Source: Zhengitettix transpicula (taxonomy: Eukaryota; Arthropoda; Insecta; Orthoptera; Tetrigidae). From it: 64,000 nucleotides of DNA. The notes under the pieces are model-generated. The model saw nothing but the letters and a program-made list of their open reading frames with translations, did not search any database and was not told where the DNA came from. Numbering within the stretch: position 1 is the first letter of the stretch; each line of letters starts with the position of its first letter. Below are positions 45,717 through 57,714 of this stretch, piece after piece. The DNA lies in contig CM073593.1 of NCBI GenBank assembly GCA_037074705.1, positions 12,219,001 through 12,283,000 of the forward strand. Direction: 5' to 3'. The translations under genes and the position numbers were made by a program.

Positions 45717-46160
45717 GGCAAACAGCATTCTTTTCGAAAAAGACGTAAAATGTCGTAAATTTGACGATCGATTTCAACAACTTCGTTTGACTGAATTTCC
45801 AATTTAAGTATAGCATTAGATGCAGAATTTTATGGTTTAAAATTTATCTCTGAACATTGTTTTCAATTGAATGTTTCATGCTTTTGTTATTAGCGAAAAA
45901 CTGCAAAAAGGTCTTGGTTTTTAGACCACAGAAACTTGACCCGAAGTCTTTCGAATTGGAAATCTCGCATTTTCAAAAATGGCCACAACATATTCTAGTT
46001 CAGAAAAAAAATGCTTGTGGAGGCCAATTTTGACAGAAATAGAACAAAAGTGTACTTCAAATCTGCATATTTACTTGTTTAATAAGGATTTCATACGAAA
46101 TTTTACTATATTGAAGTATTTGCCTAAGACTTTCGAGAATTTTTAACTGTAAAAATAGGT
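45717..46160. other. no gene recognised
   Basis: AT-rich. It may include the decayed 5' continuation of the RT fragment that follows, but no frame is convincing. Confidence 0.35.
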
Positions 46161-46161
46161 T

Positions 46162-46365
46162 TCATTGCCGTGTTTGAAGTTTTACTTTCAGGAAACCGTG
46201 TTCAGAATAATTTATTGTATTGTACTGCTGAATGAGTTCTAGGAATTTAATGTGTTTGATCTTTTCTGTTATTTGAGAGAATATTGGTCCCTTATTGAAT
46301 ATCTTGATGAGCGGTATCACCTGTCTCAGAAAAGATGCCGGAGGATGACGACGAAAGGGATCCAA
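46162..46365 (-). pseudogene. LINE reverse transcriptase fragment (CR1/Jockey-like)
   Basis: The minus-strand frame contains PLIKIFNKGPIFSQITEKIK, then HIKFLELIQQYNTINYSEHG, then FLKVK. This matches the start of the RT domain of many non-LTR elements, whose pattern is a KIFEK-type helix followed by a QHGFRKGKS-type motif. It is only about 65 codons and leads into stops. It may be the N-terminal half of the lineage whose C-terminal half lies at 59,570-60,560, but the two do not overlap. Confidence 0.55.
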
Positions 46366-46369
46366 TTGG

Positions 46370-47324
46370 TTTAATTAGTGAACGCTAACGTTGGAATACT
46401 TGAACGACTCAGATCAGGTGCGGAGACTGAACCGTGTTGACGACATCTGCTACGTGCCCGTCGTCAGACTGTTGGCGTTCAACAGTCCGAAGAGATTGTG
46501 GAAGCGGAATGAAGATGGAGTGGCATCCTGAGCAGAGCCCCGCACGGGGTTTCGGGGTGATTGGCCCGGTCAACAGCCGGGCGATACCGCTCCCAAGGAC
46601 ATGTTTCCTAGTCCTCGCACTCAGCCAACAGATGCGATATCTCCTCTGCATGCAACTACATTCCAACTGTATTCTCTCTATTTGGCAAACATTTTCACAA
46701 ATAAAAACCCGAACAATTACAGAATCTGCATTTTATTATTAAAATAGTTTCTAAACGAACCAACCCTTTTCATTAGCTCAACCTGTGTAAATACTAACCA
46801 ATTTATTAACAGCGTCGCGTGTTGGGGATTACGTGCAGGAGAGGCAGAATCTCTGATTCCTGCTTTCATCTCTGATGACGTAGATATTTTCTTACTGTCA
46901 GAAATAACCTTCGTTTCTTCGTCGGTGCCTTTTTACTCTCAACGTCGTAGACAATGCAGATATATCAAACAACTCCAGCGGCTTCAAACCCTGGCTATCA
47001 TCCGCTTCGGGATTAGCGGTTCTAAGAATTATGTTCCCTTTTCTATGAATGCAACAACCAATATACCTTCTTGTCCTAGGGTACATTAACGACTCTTATT
47101 GGCTGTGACATTAAAATAGCTCATTCCTATGCAAAATGGCTTACGAGTCTTTTCTTTACTTTGAAGTACTAACAATTTAAATCTCGTCCAACTGACTGTC
47201 ATTAAATCTGCATGATTTAAGTCAACTGCAGATATTGAAACTGTCAGTGTTTTATGGAAAGTAGATGGACCTCTAAACTAAACTATTTGAAATAAAAAAA
47301 TTATCTTCTAATAAATAAACCAGT
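46370..47324. other. no gene recognised
   Basis: Bases about 46,410-46,640 are GC-richer, with open frames on both strands (85 and 102 codons) that overlap almost completely and show no domain. The rest is AT-rich. Confidence 0.35.
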
Positions 47325-48906
47325 GTGTTTGTTTTTATGTTTGTTTGTATGTTCCTTATAAAAATCTAAACCGGTGAAGAAAATTTCACCAAATTTCGTA
47401 AACTTGTTCTTTGCAACCAGGAAACAAACACTGTTGGGGTGAGACACGTCTACTACCACCAGGAGCGGGGGTGGAAATATTCAAACATGCTTAACCAGCC
47501 GATATTTGAGTCGGATAAATATTTTTAAGGGGTCAATGAGATTAATACTGTTTATACCGATGTTATCTGAGTATAATTTCAACCCCTTACAGCACAGAAA
47601 AGGAGGACCCTTAAGGGTGCGGGTGGATGCGCGTTGCAAGTAAAATAACGCTAATAAAAGCGAGATTAAAGTAAAATCCAGGACTATGGACGTTGCTGAT
47701 TTTAATAATGACATTAAATTGTCCATTTAACCCCCAGAGGCCGGGGTGGACGGGAGTGAATTTTTCTAACATGTTTAATGGTCGATATTTGCGCGGAATA
47801 AATATTTGGCGGGGTCAATGACGTTGATAATATATCTACAGACGTTCTTTGTAAAATTTCAACCCCTTTAGGCCTGAGAGGGGAGAACCCTTAAGGGTGG
47901 GGGTGGAGTGGCAATACATAAAAATAACGAAAAAATCATAGATTGGTGACGAATCCGGGGCTATGGATGTAACTGAGATTAATTACGACATTCAACTTAC
48001 AGTTTAATCCCCACGGGTGGGGCTGAACGGGGGTGGAAATTTGTTCAAAATATGTTGATATGCCCATATTTGCGTCCAAGAAATATTTTTCGGTGTCATT
48101 TAAATTCACATTATTTCCGTAGATATTCTTTGTGTATACTTTCAAAGAGAGGAGCACGCTTAGGGGTGTGGTTTGGTGGAGCGTTACATGAAATAAACGC
48201 TAATGGACCGAGATTCGAGTCAATTCTGGGGTTAGGGATGTCGCGCGGAGGTGGAAGGGAGGGAGGGGCTGAACGGGGGCAGAAATTTTGGGAAAAATCC
48301 TGAGTTATGTATGTCGTTGAGTTTTATTATGACATTCAACTTTCCGTTTAAGTCCAAGGGTAAGGGTTGAAAATTTTCACAGACGTTAAAACAGCCGACA
48401 TTTCCGTTGCAGGAAAATTTTGGGGGTCAATGATATAGATAGCGTTTCTACATTTATTTTTGTGTATAATTTCCAGTCCTTTCGGAATGGCTGGGAAGCT
48501 CCCTTAGGAATGGTGGTGGAGGATAGTTACATAAAAATAACGCAAAAACAATCCGAGATTGTAGTCAAATCCAGGGTTAAGGCTGTCGCTGAGTTTAATA
48601 ATGACAACCTAGGACACGCTGGGTTAGTTATTGAAGAAATAAGAATATAATAATATCAGTCTCGTTAAATATTATCAAAACATCCAATTACATTAAGAAT
48701 TATCTTTTTTCTGTATGATATTATGACACCATTACCGTTAAAAATATGCTGAATTGATGGAGTAGCGAATAATCTTAGCACCGTTAGTGTTTGAAGTGCA
48801 GTGGCGTTACATTAAAATAACGTAAAATAACTGATATTGAAGTCGAATCCGGGATTATGGATGTCACTGAGTTTCACGATGACTACCCAGGCAACGCCGA
48901 ACATGC
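47325..48906 (-). repeat. T-family block T3 (about five degenerate units)
   Basis: Minus orientation. The left end carries TTTGTTTGTATGTTCCTTAT and AAATTTCACCAAATTTCGTA; the right end is CCCAGGCAACGCCGAACATG, the complement of the family start. The marker CCCTTAAGGGTG or its variants falls at about 47,608, 47,888, 48,158 and 48,501, giving spacing of 270-343 bp. A second start-like sequence (CCTAGGACACGCTGGGTTAG) at about 48,606 suggests two copies joined. Open frames inside are short and not conserved. Confidence 0.75.
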
Positions 48907-48909
48907 AGA

Positions 48910-50565
48910 TAATATTCGTTAAGAATGGGGGGGTTTCATTTCACGATTTCAAGGATTCTCGTCCACAAGGGTTAATTTTGACTCAGGAAATATCCCCTTT
49001 TAAATAAATTAACGTTTTATCTTGTCGATGTCTTTTGTAGAATGCGTATTTTTATTATAAAACGTTTTTCGTATGTCAGGATAATTTAAACGTACTGTAA
49101 AATAGGATTTGACAAGCATAATTACAGTAATTGAATAATTTATTTTTTATTGTAAAGTCTTTTTATATTTTTATTTGAGTGTCCATAAACAACTCTTGCC
49201 TATATACTATATAAACGCTTCGTAACTAGAAAGGTAAACTGACGAAAAGGATAATAAAGTACTGTGAAACCGTATTCCTTCAAACTTCACGATAGGTCTC
49301 GTGCTCAAAGTAAATCATTAACTCGGCTTGCACGTAGCGACCATCAGTTTGCCTCCCGATACTTGATCGATTAATTTTACATACTCGCCCCCTGAACACA
49401 TGGGCCAACCGAAGAATTAGCATTCATCACGAATAGAGGAAGTTCCCTTTAAGGAAGTTTTAATCTTTTATGAAGTAATCAGCATGTCATAAATTGCAAG
49501 GCTCATTTCGCACAATGGACGGAGTAGGCGCTCATTAATGCAGAAGGAACGCTTCAAAAATTGCGACGGGGCCTAGTAATTTATTCTGTAAATTTCAAAA
49601 GAGTGGATGTCGTCTTCGATTTGACACAGACTGTACCGCTAATATTATCACCAATCGAGAGTGACATTTACTAATAGATTTAGGAACTAAGTTTAACTTC
49701 TCATACTTGATACTCAAAAACCATTTCTTTCATTTCTTGAATACGATTTTGAGGAAGTCAAAAAAACGAATGTAAATTTAATTTTCACGTCCAGCAAGAT
49801 TAAAGAATATTAATTGATATTCTTGAAATTAATCAGGCCTCTGCAAAACTTTTTAACTTAATTTAAAACCTAAATAACGGACAAAATTTTATATTAAATT
49901 ATCCTTTCATTACCAGATGCTTTCAGCATAATTTTTCCATATTCAGCATTTTGGATAGTACTAAAATATTTTTTTTATCATAAAATATAAGAAAACGTGG
50001 AAACAAATTGACAACTAATACACTTTTGTTTATTTGTTAAACGATAATAAACACAATATTTAATCAAAAGAAATTTTACAATTTCTTTTCATATCTTCAG
50101 AAAAAAACCGAAAAGTAATAATAAATTATGCTATTCCGCGATTACTGATAAGAGCAACGGCAAAATGAATTATTTAAATACGACAAACTCATTATTGTCA
50201 GAAATATATGCAAATAGTTTCAAAACTATACACACAGACCGATGACATATAAATAAATGAAGATTAACTATTTTAATTTTTTTTATAAACAATGACAGAC
50301 TTTAAACAAAAATTGTCTGTATGTAAAATTCTATAAGTACGATCAAATAAAAAACTAGATAAAACCACCAAACAAATGCACCATATTATTATATTTAGTA
50401 TTAAAGGAATTTGATATAAAAATCTCAAACAGGGCCAATGTACACGTGTTGAGTTCAGATCCTGTGGAGAAGTTTATACTCCAATTAATTAATTTAGTTT
50501 CATAGTATTAAGAGCTTGAAATTTTATTGCAAATATTTATTCTGTTCTTGAATTATATAAGTTAT
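48910..50565. other. AT-rich stretch, no gene recognised
   Basis: No repeat or coding signal could be supported. Confidence 0.4.
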
Positions 50566-50569
50566 TTAC

Positions 50570-51118
50570 ATAAACCCGAAAATGTATTTAATTCTATATT
50601 AATCTTTAGTCAAGAAGTGATTTAACTGTTCCTAGTTCCTAGTTCCGTACGTACTGCCCGCTGATAAAGCATTTTAATTGAACAGCTATAAAAGACAATT
50701 AATATTATTTCATCAATCCCAAAAATCATACCTCCGAATTTCTTTACGAATAGAATACTAAAATATACTCCATCGAGTATTGCGGGATACAATTGTCTCT
50801 TAGTCTTCAGACATTACGAAAGATTAAATTTAAGAAATTCTTAACTAGATTCATAATGTAAACAAATATGGCACGAAAATTAACTTACATTTCCACAAGG
50901 ATCGTAAAGTATTTCGTATTGTTTTTTATTATCATTCTATTGAGTATTTCTGGATAAAATTTTACTTTGAATTAAATGAATATATTTCTGCTTTACTTCA
51001 TTACGGAAAAAGGAACTATTTCCTTTCTTCTTCGCGTAGTAACGCCTCTCACTTGCGTGACGTCACGGTCTCTTGGCGCGCAGTAATTTAACACAAAATG
51101 ATCACATTTTTCTTTTAT
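50570..51118 (+). repeat. V-family repeat V2 (5'-truncated)
   Basis: Matches V1 from the TTAATTCTATATTAATCTTT region through GTCAAGAAGTGATTTAACTG, GCGTAGTAACGCCTCTCACT, TGACGTCA (51,058-51,065) and TTGGCGCGCAGTAATTTAAC. It lacks the CTGGGTGCCCGGCG start, and V3 follows directly. Confidence 0.65.
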
Positions 51119-52040
51119 AACTAGCTAGGTGCCCGGCGTTGCTCGTGTACTTATTTATATAAACTCGAAAAAGTATTTAATTGATTACTTAAATATATTC
51201 CTTGAGTATTTCAGGATATAATCGTCACTCAGTCTTCATACATTACGAAATATTACATTGATGAAATTCTTAGCTAGACTCACAACTAATACAGCGCGAA
51301 AATTAACTTACATTTTCCCCAAGGATGGTAAAGTAATTCGTATTCTTCTTTATTATCATTCGATGGAGTATTGCTGTATAAAAATATACTTTTTATTTAA
51401 AGAAAATATTTCTGCTTTATTTAATTCCTAATAATCTCCTTCGTTCGTTGCGTAGTAACGTCTTTCTCTCGCGTGACGTCATTGTCTCTTGGCGCGCAGT
51501 AAATTAATATTTAATGATCACGGTTTTTAATTATAATTCTTTCCACATGTATACTTTATATTAAATAAAAATATTTCTGCTTTATTTCATTACGAAATTC
51601 AGAACTATATTTAGGATGCGTCAATGTCTTGAAAACTTATGACGTCATCGTCTCGCGCAGTAATTTAACACTAATTCGTAACTTATTTCAATTATAATTA
51701 TTTTCACGTTTATTCTAGGGGTTTCTCACCCCCACAGTACCGGTTCTAGATTTTGGCAGAATACGTATACCAATTTTTGTTGCATTCTGTCCACGCGATA
51801 AAATTTGTATAAAGAACAACGTAAATACAAACATACAAATATACTCCCTTTTTTATTATATAGATTAATTCCACACTTATGGTAGGAGTTTCTAACCATC
51901 ACAGTACCGTTTCTTGTGTTTTTAAGAATAAGTGTACCAAGTTTTGTTGCAATCTGTCTACGCGTTTAAATTTGTCTAAAGACTAACGTAAATACATACA
52001 TTCATACATACAAATATACATTCTTTTTTATTATATAGAT
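51119..52040 (+). repeat. V-family repeats V3 and V4 (joined)
   Basis: V3 starts CTAGCTAGGTGCCCGGCGTT and ends TTTTTTATTATATAGATT near 51,866. It carries two TGACGTCA sites (51,474-51,481 and 51,640-51,647) because the middle segment is partly duplicated. V4 (51,867-52,040) is only the 3' portion (CACAGTACCGTTTCTTGTGT ... TTTTTTATTATATAGATG). Closely related to V5. Confidence 0.75.
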
Positions 52041-52408
52041 GTATGATTTGCAAAAATGAGGATCTTGCGTGCAGAAACATTAAAAAAATATGTATAATAA
52101 CAATGTTTATCTAATGATATCTTGCAAGGGAAATAGTCTTGTTATTTCTTTCAACCACAAAATGAAATGTGGAAACGTTAAGATAATACAAAATGAATCA
52201 TAGTGTGAAAGAAATGTTCTGGAATCCATGATAACATGTGTCTATATGTATATATTTAAAATCGTTGTTATTTTAATATCCTATTGTATCAAATTACTAG
52301 AAAATTAGTTATTATTACGTGTTTTTAATTCAGTGATAATTAATTATAGAACTATTTCTTCTTAGAGGTTTGTATATGAGAAATAGATTTAATATGAGGA
52401 GAAGAAGG
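52041..52408. other. AT-rich stretch, no gene recognised
   Basis: No repeat or coding signal could be supported. Confidence 0.4.
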
Positions 52409-52840
52409 TGTAGACAAGCTATTTATAGGGTAATTCACATAGTGGCAACTCCCCTCTTATAGCATAAGAAAGGGAGCGAAAGCGGGGATGCGGACAGGTA
52501 GAGGAAGGTAGACATGGGTTAACTATGGCCCCGGGCTGTGGGTAAGGTTACTACCCGGCAATAAGCCTAAAAGTGATGCATGGAAAACCCTATCCAAAAC
52601 CAGAATCAGGCAGGTCCAGCATTTGGTACTTTTCCCACGCTCTTCCGATGGCGGGAGTTGGTTTGCTGTGGAGATGCAGCACTCCCCTCCGTGTCTCGTC
52701 CAGTTTAGGAGGCAACTGGCCGACTGTTTCAATAGCATTGACTTGTGGGGACCTGAGTTCAAACAACCAGAGAGAATAGAACGCATCCTCCTTCAGAACT
52801 GTCTGGGAAGGTTCACCTGCTAGAGAATGCTCTCACAGGC
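52409..52840 (-). repeat. S-family repeat S10
   Basis: Starts GGTGTAGACAAGCTATTTAT (like S6 rather than S8) and continues through GGCAACTCCCCTCTTATAGC and GGTTACTACCCGGCAATAAG to CACCTGCTAGAGAATGCTCT. S6 and S10 share GTGTAGACA in place of GGGCAACA, suggesting a subfamily. Confidence 0.7.
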
Positions 52841-52844
52841 TTCC

Positions 52845-54084
52845 TTGATCTAATATAATTTACAATATTTATTTTATTACACTTGCTTAAGCGACTCACC
52901 TTCTGGAATATAACGACATTTTTCTAAGTATTTAGCACTGAGGTCTTCTAAAAAAATTAACAGTCATGTGGTGACTCAAATTTCGCTTACATATCACAAT
53001 TTGCCCTCAGAAATGATTTGTCGCTGTGAGAGAATAATATTTTATTTACGCATCAATCGGCTACAAGTTTTCATACCTTCCACTCGTGTCATTCCCAATT
53101 AACAATGATTAACCTATATACAAAATTACTGAATTAACACGTTGAAATATTTTAAAATAAAGCGCTCTTGAATTATTATGAATTGTAGGAAACTATCGAG
53201 AAGAATTTTGCAGACATTTAAATATATAATAAATTAACTATAATTGATCAGTACTCGTCTAGTTTATTATTTGATAGTGCCTCAAGTGTTTTACATTAAA
53301 AAATAAAATATTCTTAAAGATATAAAATCTATTATTTGTAAATATAAAGGGATATTAAAGTAAACTGAATTTTTATTAATTTATTAAGTGAAATATTTGT
53401 AATATATGGAATTAAAATTTTGTGACAACGCTGTGAAGCCTTTCGGAGATGTTGTCTTATTTTCTATTGCCTAGATGGTATTTTTGCGAATAGAAAGGTG
53501 AGGATAGAGGAACAGATGAGATGCATGAGAAATAGAAATGTGGAACAATGAAGGTATGGAAAATATATGCAAGACCAAGAGTGACGTACACTTTATATAC
53601 ACAATATTCTTTACGCCTGGAGAGTGTTGTGTAGACTGGCTTCTCAACTGGTGTGTTGCGCGGGAACAACAATGAGTTGTCAAAAAGTAAAGAAAATTGA
53701 AAGTTTATGTATACATCTGTTTTAACAATAAAGATATACATTGTTTTGAAATAATTTAGTAGGGTAGAGAACTCTTATTTTTAGCAAAATATTAGTGATT
53801 CAGCATTCCACTATAAGTTAGTGCCAACGTTTATTACCTTCAATTTGCGACCCATGGTGCCATTAATTTACAAATGAATTCATTAAGGGTCATTGCCAGC
53901 GGGATAGGAAACATTCCGTCAAGAATAATTGCATCAGTTTCCATGCCTATGGTTTCTAGTCATGAAAATTACTGTAGAATTATCCTGAAACGATTTTACC
54001 TAAGATACTTTCACTTAATACTTGCAAATAATTACGTAATAATAATATCGTAGGGTAGTATTTGTTACGATATCCGATTTTTTT
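52845..54084. other. AT-rich stretch, no gene recognised
   Basis: Overlapping minus-strand open frames at 53,457-53,741 and 53,471-53,683 are in different frames and show no domain; one has hydrophobic runs by chance composition. Nothing could be supported. Confidence 0.35.
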
Positions 54085-54690
54085 ACTGTTGTTTGTGTGT
54101 ATGTTCCGCATACAAATCTATACGCCTTGATCAAATTTCACCAAATTTACTTTCAAACCGGAAACAACACCGTGGGGGTGATACACGGTTACCCCCCCCC
54201 CCCTGGAGCCGGGGTAGAAATTTTAAAATATGCAAAAACGGCTGATATCGGTGTCGTATAAATATATTCTGGGGTCAATGAGATTGATAGTGTTTCCCGG
54301 GATGTATAATTTAAACCCCTTTCAGAATGGGAAAGGAGCACCCTTGTGGTTGGAGGGTCGTTAAATAAAACTAACACGAAAACAACCGATCTTGGACTCT
54401 AATCCGTGGTTATGGATGTCGCTGAGCTGAGTTCTGACATTCATCTTTCCGGTTAACCCGCAGAGACGGACGTCGACGGGAGTGGAAATATACAAACATA
54501 TTAAAACAGTCGTTATTTTTGTCGACAGAAAATATTTCGGGGTTAATGAGATGGATAACGTTTCTTCAGATATTTTTGTGTATAATTTCAAGCCGAAGAT
54601 AAAAACGAGATTGTAGTCAAATCCGGGGTTATGGATGTCGCTGAGTTTAATTATGACACCCCGGGCAACGCCTAACACCCAGATGGTTAC
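54085..54690 (-). repeat. T-family repeat T4 (two units)
   Basis: The left end carries GTTTGTGTGTATGTTCCGCA, CAAATTTCACCAAATTTACT and CCGGAAACAACACCGTGGGG. A run of 13 C (about 54,191-54,203) interrupts the usual TACCACC. The right end is CACCCCGGGCAACGCCTAAC. Markers TCAATGAGATTGATAGTGTT and TTAATGAGATGGATAACGTT show the two units. Confidence 0.75.
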
Positions 54691-54964
54691 ATAATAAAAC
54701 TAATATGTTTTGGAATTAATTATACGTATCTTATAAGAATAATATCATCTTAATATCTAACACTGGGTAACGAAACACTAATTTTTAGTAAATTTCTGTC
54801 GCTGCAAATATTAATCACATCGCAAACACACTATCGAAAACCCAAATCATTTCCTGTTGACAGCTACGAAAGGATATCCTCATACATTATTAGAATGAAA
54901 AAAATTTATGTCTGATTGAAAATAATTCATAAGAAATATAGACAAAAAAGTGATAATATAAATA

Positions 54965-55008
54965 CCACACAACGTTTCTGGGATCCTTTTCCCTTTCCTC
55001 AGTTGCGA
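54965..55008 (-). ncRNA. hammerhead-like motif, B lineage (B5)
   Basis: The minus strand reads TTCGCAA, CTGAGGA, AA, GGGAAAAGGATCCC, A, GAAAC, GTT, GTGTGG. The core is intact and the hairpin is GGGA/TCCC. Stem I is weaker than in B6 because CGCAC has become CGCAA. Confidence 0.45.
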
Positions 55009-55088
55009 AGAAGAGCCTAGAGCAAACACAACTGCACTTCTCAGTTGACAAAACTCAAAGGCCTTTTGAGTTTCGCTCTTATCTTCTT

Positions 55089-55132
55089 CGCACCTGAGGA
55101 AAGGGACAAGGATCCCAGAAACGTTGTGTGGT
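55089..55132 (+). ncRNA. hammerhead-like motif, B lineage (B6, best copy)
   Basis: CGCAC (55,089-55,093), CTGAGGA (55,094-55,100), AA, GGGA (55,103-55,106), loop, TCCC (55,113-55,116), A, GAAAC (55,118-55,122), GTT (55,123-55,125), then GTGTG (55,126-55,130). The core matches CUGANGA and GAAA, the triplet GUU fits NUH, and CGCAC pairs with GTGTG over five positions (one G-U) as stem I. Departures from a canonical hammerhead are the unpaired AA/A between core and stem II and the short ACGT stem III, which would need a dimer or another partner. Self-cleavage is inferred only. Confidence 0.5.
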
Positions 55133-55189
55133 ATTTAAATTATCACTTTTTTGTCTGAATTGGCTATCTTTCTTGTTAACTCATAGATA

Positions 55190-56560
55190 ATTGTTTTAAA
55201 AAAACTAAAACGGAGAATAAGGCATGTCGTCGTGCACAAATATATATAAAAGTTCGGAAGTTCGGATAACTCTGTAATTATGTATTTATGGACACCATGT
55301 TGTAAACACAATTATATTTCGTTTCTCAATATGAGGAATCCATTAATGAAATTTTGCCGTCGAGTTTTTGTTATACCCCGCATATGAATAAATTATCTGA
55401 GCCTATTTAATTTAACTTATTTACTACTATTATCATATTTTTTCCATTACATAACTACCTCGAAGCGTAACATACAAGGGAATAATGATCATAAAAATAT
55501 TGGCAATTCATGACGGATGGCTGCTTAGTAAAACAGATCCATAAGTCACCAAGAGTACTGGAAAAGAAATGAAAAAAAAAAGGTCGTTACCGTTAATTTA
55601 GTGTGCATGATAGGGAAGCTCTAGAATTTAAATCTCCGTGACTCGTTGGTGATTCAGAGCCGCGAGAGAGCCACTGGTTTAACATTTCCTCTAGCAGGAG
55701 ACGGAGGGGAAAAAAACTTGCCTAGTCAAGGTTGCGTGTCGTGGACGTTCACCAAAGGTAATGACTATTTAAACGCGGAGCAGAAGCCCCGTTGCGATTA
55801 ACGAGGAACTAAATAAGGGATTAAACTACGTAAAATATATTCAGACTACATCTTCTGCCTGGTTTATGAACTAGTGGAGGTTTTTTTTTACCCCGTGTGT
55901 GTACTCAGTGTTGCTTCACTTCGTTTGCGTAACAAAGCATTCCGTACCACCTACATCATGCTCATGCAAATGAAGAACTTTTTTTTAAAGGAGGAGGGGG
56001 GAGGGGGTGTTAGGTGAAGGAAGAAGAGTTCCTGTCCCGTACATTTTTTTTATCTCGCCAACGCGACGTAAGCTGGAGTTAATCGGCCATTAGTTGAGAG
56101 GGCTCTAACACCCCTGGCGCCTCCCAATAAAGTAGAGAGTTTTATGGTTATCCCACGAATAGCAAGCTACGAATTCCCGACAACAACCATTGCTTATCTC
56201 TTGCCAACGATGACAGTTATTTCCTTTAGAATAGAGACGAATGAAAGATCACTGCTAAAAAATATTTTATCATTTTATTATACATATGAAAGCAGATTTG
56301 TATTTTATCTCCCGTGTTTTTATCACTCACAGAATTGTACAATGAAAACTAGTTAATAATTTTCTTAAATATTTAATTTCTAACTCTTCTGGATCTTTCG
56401 GAAAGATGGGTACATAAAAACATATATTTAACACATATACGACTGGTTTAATTAGGGCGTAATATTATAAAACAGGAATATATCCGATTGAATTCAGTAA
56501 TATATATTAAGGTCACGTGCTATATTTTTCTCAAATTAACTTAATATAATCCGAAATGAA
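55190..56560. other. no gene recognised
   Basis: Mixed composition with a less AT-rich part (about 55,640-56,120) containing purine-rich runs. The plus-strand frame at 56,144-56,356 has no recognisable domain. Nothing could be supported. Confidence 0.4.
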
Positions 56561-56582
56561 TTGTCGTTACAAAATCGTCATT

Positions 56583-57480
56583 ATTTATTTATATGCTACG
56601 GGCTTTTGTCCTCTTTACATTAATAAAATCATTAAATTTAACATCTTAAAACAAAATTACATTTAATAAAACAAATGATGACCGTATACAGACCCGTTTT
56701 ATTTTTTATTTATATTGTAAGACGTTTCGATACCTGTTTCCACCTTCAAAGTAGTTGTGCTAGTTTATTATATTAATTTGGTAAGTAGTTTGTTCTTTTG
56801 TTTTCTTCAGTTTGCCTGTGTTTACTTTGTACAATTATACGATAACGCTGATCGTTTGCAAGCTCCTCCTCTTTAGGAAAATACCTGAAGAAGATGCAAA
56901 TAGGTATCGAAACGTCGTTACAATATAAATAAAAATAAAAAATGTCAGTATAAGTTCACAAATTGTTTTATTTATTCAAAAACAGACGTTAAATTGAAAC
57001 ATTTAAAATTACATTTAAAGCACATGATAAATTAATTAAAAAATCGTGAGTATTTATTTATATGTTACGAACTTTTGTCCTTTTCACATTAATGAAATAA
57101 ATAAATTTTACATCTTAAAACAAAATTACATTTAATAACGGTATAAATGTACGTCTTATTTATTTTTTTATATTGTAACGATAACTATTTGTAAGTTCAA
57201 AGTAGTTGTGTTATTATATTATATTAAGTTGTTTGTGTTTTTGTTTAATTTAGTTTGCCTTTGTTTACTTTGTACAATTATACGATAAATCTAATCATTT
57301 GTAAATACCTCCTCTTTAGGAAAATACCTGAAGAAGATACAAATATGTATCGAAATGTCATTACAATATAAATAACATATATAAAGTGTCTGTATAAGGT
57401 CATCAATTTTGTTATTAATACAAAAACAGAAATAAAATTAAAACATCTAAAATTAGATTTAAATTACATAATCACATTTT
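56583..57480. repeat. C-lineage repeat, tandem duplication of about 469 bp
   Basis: Blocks such as TTATTTATATG(C/T)TACG, ACATCTTAAAACAAAATTAC and TAGGAAAATACCTGAAGAAG recur with a spacing of 469 bp (for example TATGCTACG at 56,592 and TATGTTACG at 57,061). Each unit contains a pair of oppositely oriented tail motifs: 56,721-56,747 minus with 56,885-56,916 plus, and 57,171-57,201 minus (decayed) with 57,328-57,359 plus. Confidence 0.75.
56885..56916 (+). ncRNA. hammerhead-like motif, C lineage (C1)
   Basis: CTGAAGA (56,885-56,891), A, GAT...ATC hairpin ends, then GAAACGTC. The CTGANGA - stem - GAAAC - GTC order is kept, but the stem is only three pairs with an extra A before it. The second copy at 57,328-57,359 has GAAATGTC. 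Evidence for an active ribozyme is weak. Confidence 0.35.
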
Positions 57481-57714
57481 TATATTATATTCATTTATAA
57501 AAGTCTTATCTTTATCCAAAATTAATATTTAAGAAAGTTTTAAATAATTTAAATCTGACATTCTCCTTATGTGATTTTTTAAGGTATAATTAACGCTATA
57601 ATTATTTACCAGTAACATATTATTTCAATCTATAGTTTCTCAAAGGAACTCTTAAAGTTCAATCTTTCAGGTAAATCAATACAATCCATATACTTATTAA
57701 CAAGCATAAAAGAC

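Larger units (their letters stand above)
54930..55185. repeat. B-lineage palindrome (inverted PLE tails)
   Basis: The left arm AGACAAAAAAGTGATAATAT, ACCACACAACGTTTCTGGGA and the right arm TCCCAGAAACGTTGTGTGGT, TATCACTTTTTTGTCT are near-perfect reverse complements over roughly 100 bp each side of a short centre (about 55,040-55,060). Each arm contains one hammerhead-like motif. Confidence 0.85.

Noticed and set aside
53457..53741. Hydrophobic open frame resembling a membrane protein
   Set aside because: Two overlapping frames in different phases, AT-driven composition, no start context or domain.
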